A stretch of 34,482 bases of DNA from an uncultured Pseudomonadota bacterium (GTDB lineage: Bacteria > Pseudomonadota > Gammaproteobacteria > Steroidobacterales > Steroidobacteraceae). The DNA is taken from positions 1 to 34,482 of the forward strand of contig CAIVRI010000030.1 of assembly GCA_903908265.1 (NCBI GenBank), read 5' to 3'. The notes beneath the pieces are model-generated. The model saw nothing but the letters and a program-made list of their open reading frames with translations, had not been told where the DNA came from and ran no database searches. Shown piece after piece: positions 26,678 through 33,646 of this stretch (position 1 is its first letter; each line of letters starts with the position of its first letter). The position numbers were made by a program, and so were the translations under genes.

Positions 26678-27691
26678 ATGGCTATCCTGGGAATTCGCAG
26701 ACTCACCTACGGCGTCGATGCACTCGACCAATGCATCCAATTCTTTTCCGATTACGGTCTGGCAAAGTTGGAAGCCGATGAGCGGTCGGCATTGTTTGAA
26801 ACCCGCAACGGCGCTCAAGTTGAGCTTCTGACGCTGGATCACCCCTCTCTGCCGGTCTCGGCGTTGGCCGGAATCGGTGTTCATCAGTGCACTTGGGCCG
26901 TCGACAGCGATGAATCGCTGGAACGCCTGGTCAAGAACCTGAAGCGGGATCATGAGATCAGTGACAATCCGTCCGGCGGGGTGCGCTTCGTCACCCACTT
27001 CGGGCAATCCATTGGCCTGGAGGTGTTCACACCTCGGCGCATGTCATGCGCCCCCTCCCCCTTCAACGCGCCCGGCCTGATCAACCGGCTCAACGAGCCG
27101 CGCAAGTGGATCGACAGACCCGTGCCCAAGACGATCAATCACACCGTCTGGGTCTATCCGGATGTGAACCAGGCGTTCGATTTCTATCGGGACCGATTGA
27201 ACTTCCGATTGACCGATGTGCAGAAGGGATTTGGTGTGTACGTCCGCGCCGACGGCGCCTACGAGCACCACAACATCTTCATCGCCGACGGTCACGCCAT
27301 CTTTCCGCAATACGACGGCAAATTACGGTTTCAGCACGCAAACTTCGGCCTCGAGGATATCGACGAGATCATGGTCGGGAAGAATTATCTCGAACGGCGC
27401 GGATACAACCTGGAGGGCTGGGGCCTCGGTCGTCACCGGATCAGCTCCGAGGCCTTCCTTTATGTTCCATGCCCGGCCGGTGGGGATGCCGAGTACGGCG
27501 CGGACGGCGATGCCCTGGATGACTGCTGGCGCCCCCGCATCTGGGAAGCGGCATTCGGAACGGCCATCTACGTTCACAATCTCCCCGATTGGCTGAGTCA
27601 CCAGCCTTCCTGGGACGTGGGTTACGTCACGCCCCAAACTGCACGTCACTTCAGCAAAAGCGAGCTGCGTGACGGACAACCAATCCTCTAA
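26678..27691 (+). CDS. Two-domain VOC protein, type I extradiol dioxygenase-like (copy 2)
   Basis: A 337-aa paralogue of the gene at 15284. Again the C-terminal VOC domain carries the full extradiol set: H155 (TINHTVW), H220 (FQHANFG) and E272 (DAEYG) as iron ligands, plus H197/H198, H253 (GRHR) and Y262. The N-terminal domain has diverged much more than the C-terminal one, which suggests a different substrate pocket. First gene of a three-gene unit with an FAD monooxygenase and a cupin, preceded by a LysR box. A ring-cleavage role is inferred, not shown. Confidence 0.86.
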   Translation: MAILGIRRLTYGVDALDQCIQFFSDYGLAKLEADERSALFETRNGAQVELLTLDHPSLPVSALAGIGVHQCTWAVDSDESLERLVKNLKRDHEISDNPSGGVRFVTHFGQSIGLEVFTPRRMSCAPSPFNAPGLINRLNEPRKWIDRPVPKTINHTVWVYPDVNQAFDFYRDRLNFRLTDVQKGFGVYVRADGAYEHHNIFIADGHAIFPQYDGKLRFQHANFGLEDIDEIMVGKNYLERRGYNLEGWGLGRHRISSEAFLYVPCPAGGDAEYGADGDALDDCWRPRIWEAAFGTAIYVHNLPDWLSHQPSWDVGYVTPQTARHFSKSELRDGQPIL

Positions 27692-27715
27692 CTCCCTGAG
27701 ACCAACACAACAACC

Positions 27716-28834
27716 ATGAAACCCATACTGATCATTGGCGGCGGCATCGGCGGATTGTCGGCGGCAATCGCGCTGCATGGCAAAGGCTTCGATGTGGAGA
27801 TCATCGAGCGATCGAAGGATTGGACCGTCTACCATGTCGGCATCATCGTGCAGTCGAATTTCGTGCGCGCGCTCGCAACCCTCGGGCTGGCGGATGCCGC
27901 GGTGAAAGCAGGGTTTCCCTATCGTGGGGCACGTTTTCGTGACCTACACGGCGCACTGGTCGCGGAATTGCCCGGTGAACCGAGCGCCATGGGCTACCCG
28001 GCCGATCTAGGTTTGACGCGACCTGCCCTGCATCGAGTCCTGACAGATAGAGTTGGCGAGCTGGGCATCAAAGTGCGTCTCGGCGTTACCTTGAACACCA
28101 TGACGGATACCGGCGAGCAGGTCGATGCGAGCTTCAGCGACGGCAGTTCCGGTTCCTATAGTCTGGTCATTGGCGCCGATGGGGCCTATTCCGGGATGCG
28201 CAAGACGCTGTTTCCGGACACTCCGCCACCCAAGTACACCGGTCAAGGTGTCTGGCGCTACAACCTTCCCCGTCCCCCCGACCTGCATTGGGCGGAAATC
28301 TACATGGGCAAACACGGAGGTAAGGCCGGGTACGTCCCCCTGACGCAGGACACGATGTACGTATTGGCCGTGTTTGAAGAGCCTGGGAATCCTCGCTTCC
28401 CTCCAGATACCCTGGCGGCGGAGTTTCGCAAGCGACTGGAGGGCTACGGAGGCTTGCTGGCGAAGTTCCGTGAGCAGATCACCGATCCGGCGCTGGTCGT
28501 CTATCGGCCGCTGGAAGTCTGCATCATGCCCGACCCCTGGTACAAAGGTCGCGCCGTGTTGATCGGCGATGCAGCCCACAGCGCCACGCCTCACCTCGGC
28601 CAGGGCGCCGCCATGGCGGTCGAAGATTCCGTGGTGCTGGCGGAGGAAGCCGCGAAGTCTCCAGCAGATCTGCAGCATGCGCTGCGAGGTTTCATGGATC
28701 GCCGCTACGAACGGGCGAAGCTCGTGGGACTCAGCTCCATCAAATTGGGGCACCTTGAGATGCATCCGGAGGAAGAAGGCGACCCCGTGGAGATCACCGA
28801 CTTCATCCGCAAGAAACTCGCCGAAGCCATTTGA
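27716..28834 (+). CDS. FAD-dependent aromatic-ring-type monooxygenase (copy 2)
   Basis: A 372-aa class A flavoprotein monooxygenase, paralogue of 11630-12751 (shared VYHVGIIVQSNF, ADLGLTRPALH and VWRYNLPRP segments). GGGIGG at 8-13, GADG at 153-156 and GDAAHSATPHLGQGA at 284-298 are the FAD and NAD(P)H motifs. It lies between VOC2 and a cupin, suggesting hydroxylation followed by ring cleavage. The Shine-Dalgarno sequence is weak; the gap to VOC2 is 24 bp. Confidence 0.9.
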   Translation: MKPILIIGGGIGGLSAAIALHGKGFDVEIIERSKDWTVYHVGIIVQSNFVRALATLGLADAAVKAGFPYRGARFRDLHGALVAELPGEPSAMGYPADLGLTRPALHRVLTDRVGELGIKVRLGVTLNTMTDTGEQVDASFSDGSSGSYSLVIGADGAYSGMRKTLFPDTPPPKYTGQGVWRYNLPRPPDLHWAEIYMGKHGGKAGYVPLTQDTMYVLAVFEEPGNPRFPPDTLAAEFRKRLEGYGGLLAKFREQITDPALVVYRPLEVCIMPDPWYKGRAVLIGDAAHSATPHLGQGAAMAVEDSVVLAEEAAKSPADLQHALRGFMDRRYERAKLVGLSSIKLGHLEMHPEEEGDPVEITDFIRKKLAEAI

Positions 28835-28852
28835 CATCGGAGGCTACTCACC

Positions 28853-29254
28853 ATGAACGCCGTTACACCGAACAATCCCAAGCATGCCGGACTGCCGCCA
28901 CTATTGAGTCGCTATAGCGTTGTGGACGAGCTCCCCTGGAAGCCGACGCCCGTCAAGGGCGTCGATATGAAAGTGCTGGTCGAGGACAAGCAGACGGGCA
29001 TGATGACTGCCCTGTTTCGCTGGGCGCCGGGCACATCGCTACCCATGCACGAGCACGTTGAAATCGAACAAAGCTGGGTGCTCGAAGGCGAATTCGAAGA
29101 CGACGAAGGTGTATATACCCAGGGGAATTTCGTTTGGCGGCCTGCCGGTCACCGGCACATTGCGCGATCACCCAAAGGAGCGCTGGTCCTGTGCTTCTTC
29201 CTTAAGCCAAATCGATTCGTCGGTGGGGAATTCGACGGCAAACTCCTCGATTAG
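28853..29254 (+). CDS. Single-domain cupin, putative dioxygenase (copy 2)
   Basis: A 133-aa paralogue of the cupin at 24360. The metal site is complete: H66, H68 and E72 in MHEHVEIEQSWVLEG and H102 in WRPAGHRH. A good GGAGG lies 11 nt upstream of the ATG. Its stop codon overlaps the convergent LysR gene by 4 bp. Confidence 0.86.
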   Translation: MNAVTPNNPKHAGLPPLLSRYSVVDELPWKPTPVKGVDMKVLVEDKQTGMMTALFRWAPGTSLPMHEHVEIEQSWVLEGEFEDDEGVYTQGNFVWRPAGHRHIARSPKGALVLCFFLKPNRFVGGEFDGKLLD

Positions 29255-30165
29255 GCTCCCGCCTGCGCAATGGCCTGAAACTTGGCCCGCAGCCACGTCA
29301 GACCCAAATCCTGAACGCTCAGCCGATGGAACTGTGCAGACTGACAGAGCTGTGGGAAGGTTTCAGGCACCTTCACGGTTCTGATGTTGTAGAACTTGGA
29401 CATGGAAGCCGCCAATCGAGAATGCATGGTTCCGATGAACTCGGTATCCACCACGAATTCTGGGATCAGGGAAAACATCGGAACGGTGAGAATCGCCTTG
29501 CGGCGAACGTTGAAGTGTTCAAGAAACCAGTCCTCGAATGAAGCCTGACGGTTGCCGGAATTGTTCGCCACGACGTGTTCTGCCTTTACGTATTGCTCCA
29601 GCGAGATCGATTCGCCGATGTAGCTGTTGAACTTGTCGACCACGACGACGTAGCCGTCTTGCAGCAATGGTTCCGACGGGTGATCCGGACTTAAGAATTT
29701 GTCAGGGATGATGGCCAGATCGATCTCTCGTCGCTCTAGCTTGACCGCCATGGTCGCATCAGACGCGAACACTTCGATCCGGATATTCGGCGCCTCCAGG
29801 CGAAGAGTCTTCAATAGACTGGGGAGGAGCACGCTGGCGGTATAGTCCGAGAGCATCACTTTGAACACCCGATCAGCCGTGGCAGGATCAAAGGTGGGTT
29901 TGGTCGCCACCGCATGTTGGACGGCGGTCAGCACATTGGTCACCGGCCCCATCAGAAATGCGCCCTGGGCCGTCGGCACCATCTCCCGGCCGCTTCGAAT
30001 CAATAAATCGTCTTCAAAGAACTCCCTCAACTTGGCCAGCGCGGCACTCATCGCCGGTTGACTCGTGTTGAGTCGGGTGGCGGCTTTGGATACGGATTTC
30101 TCCTCGAGCAGGGCGTGCAGCGCGACGAGCAGGTTGAGATCCAAACGCTCAAAACGCATGACCAT
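29251..30165 (-). CDS. LysR-family regulator, NodD-like (copy 2)
   Basis: A 304-aa paralogue of the regulator at 10671, the same length. The helix-turn-helix region (MRFERLDLNLLVALHALLEE, then SVSKAATRLNTSQPAMSAAL) is nearly identical in the recognition helix, so both proteins should bind the same DNA motif. The effector domain is more diverged, so they may sense different inducers. ATG at 30159 is an alternative start. It diverges from the SDR2-ADC-cyclase unit across a gap that holds an ATC-N9-GAT box. Confidence 0.92.
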   Translation of the reverse strand: MVMRFERLDLNLLVALHALLEEKSVSKAATRLNTSQPAMSAALAKLREFFEDDLLIRSGREMVPTAQGAFLMGPVTNVLTAVQHAVATKPTFDPATADRVFKVMLSDYTASVLLPSLLKTLRLEAPNIRIEVFASDATMAVKLERREIDLAIIPDKFLSPDHPSEPLLQDGYVVVVDKFNSYIGESISLEQYVKAEHVVANNSGNRQASFEDWFLEHFNVRRKAILTVPMFSLIPEFVVDTEFIGTMHSRLAASMSKFYNIRTVKVPETFPQLCQSAQFHRLSVQDLGLTWLRAKFQAIAQAGA

Positions 30166-30176
30166 GGGATCTAGTT

Positions 30177-30191
30177 ATCCGCTTTTCTGAT
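30177..30191. promoter_or_regulatory. ATC-N9-GAT LysR box between LysR2 and SDR2
   Basis: ATC-CGCTTTTCT-GAT, 11 bp from the LysR2 start and 121 bp before SDR2. Its position suggests autoregulation of LysR2 together with activation of the divergent SDR2 unit. It is the only one of the five boxes lacking the GAT-TT extension. Confidence 0.58.
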
Positions 30192-30312
30192 GATATTTAG
30201 AATTATACGTGATTTTCCTAATGAGCTGGCGCCACCTATCATTCACCTAAGTCATCGCCGCGAAGAACGAGAAGAGACGCGCGGTCCCCGTTATCCCCGG
30301 ATGGGAGGCAAC

Positions 30313-31059
30313 ATGCTGAAGGGTAAAGTGGCCTTGATCACCGGCGCGGGCGGGGAAATCGGTCGCGCCTCAGCGCTTCTGTTTGCCGCTGAAGGGGCCG
30401 ACATCGTGGTCTGTGACCTTTCAACGTCCGCCGCTGAGGAAACTGCTCACCAGGTTGAACGAACAGGCCGCCGCGCCATCGCGTTCACCATGGACATTGG
30501 GGATCGCTCGCAGGTCAATGCCGCTGTCGCGCAGGCTCTAAGTCACTTCAAGGTCATCGATTGCGCCTTCAATAATGCCGGCGTGAACCTCCCAGCCGAC
30601 GCCGATTGGAACATGGATGCGTTTGACACGACGATGAGCATCAATGCCACCGGCACCATGAACTGCCTGACGGCGCAGATCGAGTTCATGACGCGCGCCG
30701 GTCATGGGTCCATCGTCAACAATGCTTCGGTGATGGGAGTCGTAGGGTCATCCCGGCAGCCTGGTTATGCCGCGAGTAAACACGCGGTGATTGGTCTGAC
30801 CAGAACCGCCGCAATTCGCTATGCCAAGACAGGGGTCCGCGTGAATGCGATATGCCCGGGATCCGTGAGGACAGCGATGACTGAGAAGGCTATGAACATC
30901 AGCGAAGAAGTGCGCCAACGGATCCTGTCCATGTCCCCCATGGGCCGATTGGTGGAAACACGCGAAGTGGCCGAGGCTGCATTGTGGCTCTGCTCGGATC
31001 GATCCAGTTTCGTCAACGGGGTGGCCCTTCCCGTGGACGGCGGATTTACGGCCTCATGA
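30313..31059 (+). CDS. Short-chain dehydrogenase/reductase 2
   Basis: A 248-aa NAD(P)-dependent oxidoreductase. The cofactor loop is TGAGGEIGR (E replaces the usual second glycine, a variant seen in some SDRs), with NNAG at 87-90 and catalytic S139, Y152 and K156 (GYAASK). The start is the ATG at 30313, preceded by GGGAGG; ATGs at 30301 and 30190 are in frame but less likely. D35 after the second strand favours NAD over NADP. First gene of the last island operon. Confidence 0.9.
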   Translation: MLKGKVALITGAGGEIGRASALLFAAEGADIVVCDLSTSAAEETAHQVERTGRRAIAFTMDIGDRSQVNAAVAQALSHFKVIDCAFNNAGVNLPADADWNMDAFDTTMSINATGTMNCLTAQIEFMTRAGHGSIVNNASVMGVVGSSRQPGYAASKHAVIGLTRTAAIRYAKTGVRVNAICPGSVRTAMTEKAMNISEEVRQRILSMSPMGRLVETREVAEAALWLCSDRSSFVNGVALPVDGGFTAS

Positions 31060-31078
31060 CCAGAGACCCCACCACACG

Positions 31079-31891
31079 ATGAGCATCATCTTCAAAGCGG
31101 GCGTCCGGTATCGGATGCCGGTTATGTTTGGGCCTATGCCCGGGCCGCGCCAGCGAATCGACGGCACGCGGTATGACAATCCGATCGCGCGGATCGACAG
31201 CGCATCGGTCAGCTTTCTCACGCGCGCGGCGGCGCTTGAGAATCTGCTCCCGCCGGGCTTTTCCCTGGCAGACGAGCCCGTCGTCACGGTCGAGTTCATG
31301 TTCATCACTGAACTGCAATGGCTCGCAGGCCGCGGCTACAACACACTCGGTGTTCGCTTTCCCGTTCGATACCACGGCATCCGGGATCACGTCAGCGGAC
31401 CACTGCTGGCCGTGCTTTGGGAAAACAAGGCTGATCCCATCATCACAGGTCGAGAGGAATTGGGATTCTCCAAGCTGTTTTGCGATATCCCCGCCCCTCG
31501 CGTGCTCGATCGCGAACGCTCCTACGCGGCGTCATGGGAGGGCCATCGCTTCCTGGACATGAACATCACCGGGCTCTCGGAAGCGCCGGTCCCAGCAACC
31601 GCGCCCGCCGATGGACTCCTGCACTACAAGTACATGCCGAGGACGGGTGAGCCCGGTGTTGCGGATGTGAGCGCCGCCGCGATTTCACCAACAGGCACGA
31701 GCGTAGAAGTCTTGCACCACGCCATCGGCACAGGGACCGTGTCATTTCACCATTCCTCCTGGGAGCAGCTCCCCACACTGTTTCACATCGTGAATAGCCT
31801 TGCGGACCTCCCGATTCTCGAATCTCGTGGAGCCATTGCCATGTCTTATCGCGCCAATACTGAACTTCAGAATCAGCAATTGCTGGCGTGA
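31079..31891 (+). CDS. Acetoacetate decarboxylase-like protein
   Basis: A 270-aa member of the acetoacetate decarboxylase fold. The segment GREELGFSKLF places K132 where the Schiff-base lysine of the family lies, followed by one rather than two lysines. It may decarboxylate or hydrolyse a beta-keto acid formed after ring cleavage. Many members of this superfamily have other activities (aldolase-dehydratase, hydrolase), so the reaction is uncertain. It follows SDR2 by 19 bp. Confidence 0.85.
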   Translation: MSIIFKAGVRYRMPVMFGPMPGPRQRIDGTRYDNPIARIDSASVSFLTRAAALENLLPPGFSLADEPVVTVEFMFITELQWLAGRGYNTLGVRFPVRYHGIRDHVSGPLLAVLWENKADPIITGREELGFSKLFCDIPAPRVLDRERSYAASWEGHRFLDMNITGLSEAPVPATAPADGLLHYKYMPRTGEPGVADVSAAAISPTGTSVEVLHHAIGTGTVSFHHSSWEQLPTLFHIVNSLADLPILESRGAIAMSYRANTELQNQQLLA

Positions 31892-31934
31892 GCACGGGCT
31901 TGCCTCCGTGTCGCTCGCAGCTCAAGGACCAATC

Positions 31935-32906
31935 GTGACTGACCCATCAAAAACCCGCTCGTCTTACACCATTGACGATTTACATGCCTCCGCCGACCGG
32001 AACAAGCAATGGGGTCGTTGGGGGCCCGATGACGAAATTGGCACATTGAATCATGTCAAACCCGAGATGGTGACAGCCGCCGCCGCACTGGTCCGCTCGG
32101 GAAAGACGTTTGGATTGGCGATGAACTATGACATCAACGGTCCACAGCGAACCATCAAGGACAGCAAGCGATTCAACCCCGTGCTGACATTCTTTGGGAC
32201 GGGGACCGATTGCTGCAGCGACATGTCCGAGTTCCGGGATATTAGAGGCGCCGATGACATGGTGACCATGCCGCTTCAATGCGGCACACAGTGGGACGCC
32301 CTCTCACACATTTTCTACTACGACAAAATGTGGAACGGCTACGACGCGCGCCTGGTGACCACCACAGGCGCCAAGAAAAACGGGATCGAAAAGACGCGAA
32401 ATCGGATGGTGGGCCGTGGCGTACTCCTGGACATTCCCCGCCATCTCGGATTGCCGTGGTTGCCCGATGGTTATGGAATCGGCGTTGATCTGCTAGAGGA
32501 GTGCGCGAAGGCACAAGGTGTTCACATCGGAATGGGAGATTTCGTCCTGCTCCGCACGGGTCAAATGGAGCGATGCCTGCTCGAGGGGTGGGGAACTTTC
32601 GCCGGCGGTGATGCCCCCGGCATGAAGTTTGACACCGCCGACTGGTGCCGCGAGAAGTGCATTGCCGCCATTGCCTCCGATACCTGGGGCGTGGAAGTCC
32701 GCCCCAACGAAGTGGAGCGAATCTTCCAACCCTGGCATTGGATCGTGATACCGATGATTGGTTTGACGCTCGGAGAGATGTTCTACCTGAAAGAACTGGC
32801 CGATGATTGCGCGATCGATGGGATTTATGAGTTTATGTTCTGTGGTGCGTCGCTGCCCTTCACGGGAGCGGTGGGATGCCCGCTGAATCCGATGGCAGTT
32901 AAGTGA
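31935..32906 (+). CDS. Cyclase-family (PF04199) metal-dependent hydrolase
   Basis: About 323 aa from GTG at 31935 (AAGGA 6 nt upstream); the frame is open back into the ADC-like gene. It belongs to the long branch of the family that includes kynurenine formamidase-like and isatin hydrolase-like enzymes. The usual HxGTHxDxPxH metal motif appears as QCGTQWDALSH at 115-125: the first two histidines are glutamines and the D and last H remain. A hydrolytic or lactone-opening role is inferred. Last gene of the island. Confidence 0.85.
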   Translation: MTDPSKTRSSYTIDDLHASADRNKQWGRWGPDDEIGTLNHVKPEMVTAAAALVRSGKTFGLAMNYDINGPQRTIKDSKRFNPVLTFFGTGTDCCSDMSEFRDIRGADDMVTMPLQCGTQWDALSHIFYYDKMWNGYDARLVTTTGAKKNGIEKTRNRMVGRGVLLDIPRHLGLPWLPDGYGIGVDLLEECAKAQGVHIGMGDFVLLRTGQMERCLLEGWGTFAGGDAPGMKFDTADWCREKCIAAIASDTWGVEVRPNEVERIFQPWHWIVIPMIGLTLGEMFYLKELADDCAIDGIYEFMFCGASLPFTGAVGCPLNPMAVK

Positions 32907-32973
32907 CTGGTCCGCGAGATCCATCATTGGATCCAGTTGCAAGACAGGCTATAACGGCATTCGATAGGCCAGC

Positions 32974-33018
32974 TTCGGGACGTATAGGTCGCAGGTTCGA
33001 TTCCTGTCACCCCGACCA
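32974..33018 (+). repeat. attR: duplicated tRNA-Pro 3' end
   Basis: Matches 43 of 45 positions of 6215-6259, from the anticodon loop through CCA. No tRNA 5' half precedes it, so it is not a functional tRNA. The reverse frame gives the common spurious peptide GDRNRTCDLYVPKLAY. Confidence 0.82.
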
Positions 33019-33054
33019 CTGATTATATTGATATTTTTGAACGCGCAGAGCCCC

Positions 33055-33074
33055 TGGGTCCAAATTGGGTCCAA
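33055..33074 (+). repeat. Tandem TGGGTCCAA pair beyond attR
   Basis: Two copies (33055-33063 and 33066-33074) with the same 11-bp period as the TGGGTGCAG pair near attL. The distance from the tRNA tail is similar (36 bp here, 58 bp at the left). It may be an arm-type integrase site of a related, older element. Confidence 0.5.
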
Positions 33075-33189
33075 TCGCGGCGCACGGTTTGCGATCGCTA
33101 TCGCAGGCATCACTGCAAATTTGCACCGCTCCGATAGCACCAATTTTTGCTAGCGTTCGGCGAACGGAAAAGTTTCGTAGGCTGAATAT

Positions 33190-33384
33190 ATGGCCATGAA
33201 CCGCGTGGAAATTGCGAAGGAATTGGTTGACCCGCCACGACTTCAGCGATTCGCACTAGTGAGGTTGCTCCTCGGTATGGATCTGCCACGATCTGACGGA
33301 GAAATCGAAGATGCGTGGGACACAGAAATTAGAGCCCGCGTGAAGGCCGTCGACGAAGGGCGCGTGTCCACCCTTCCGGGCTGA
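33190..33384 (+). CDS. Short addiction-module antitoxin-like protein (possibly truncated)
   Basis: A 64-aa ORF (MAMNRVEIAKELVDPPRLQR...) whose C-terminal part, AWDTEIRARVKAVDEGRVSTLPG, resembles the 'putative addiction module component' antitoxins (TIGR02574 type: AW-x2-EI-x-RR-x3-D-x-G). It stops where relatives continue with a short EV-x3-helix. No toxin gene follows in the next 260 bp. It is therefore probably a decayed toxin-antitoxin remnant. Confidence 0.5.
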   Translation: MAMNRVEIAKELVDPPRLQRFALVRLLLGMDLPRSDGEIEDAWDTEIRARVKAVDEGRVSTLPG

Positions 33385-33501
33385 CATCCTATTCCAATCT
33401 TAGACTCCGCCGGTTCACAGCGCTTCCGACTTGAAACCGCCCTGCCTAACGACGACATCGTTGGCGTGCATCACTCGACGACCCGCATGGGCAGGACCAA
33501 C

Positions 33502-33530
33502 AGGTCGCAGGTTGATTGCTTTCATCCGAC
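33502..33530 (+). repeat. Third, degenerate tRNA-Pro tail fragment
   Basis: AGGTCGCAGGTTGATT followed by a diverged TCA-CC-GAC pattern matches the variable loop and T-arm of the tRNA-Pro tail, with a one-base deletion and several substitutions. It may be an older attachment site. The similarity is short, so chance is not excluded. Confidence 0.4.
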
Positions 33531-33550
33531 GCGCCCCCCCGCTAATGCGT

Positions 33551-33577
33551 TTAATACGTATGCGTATGCCGTATTAA
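33551..33577. promoter_or_regulatory. Palindromic operator candidate upstream of the FNR-type regulator
   Basis: A perfect 8-bp inverted repeat TTAATACG-N11-CGTATTAA, 69 bp before the proposed start codon. It is AT-rich against a GC-rich background. It does not match an FNR box (TTGAT-N4-ATCAA), so another factor may bind. Confidence 0.45.
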
Positions 33578-33646
33578 CGTCAGTCGCACAGTCGTGAGTC
33601 CGCACACTCTCTGTACCGGGAGCCCCCCCTGCCGCTATGCGAAGAA

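Noticed and set aside
28007-28837. 276-codon minus-strand ORF
   Set aside because: Antisense to the second FAD monooxygenase; no recognisable protein features.
32949-33143. Minus-strand ORF containing GDRNRTCDLYVPKLAY
   Set aside because: This is another common artefact of translating a tRNA tail; it overlies attR.
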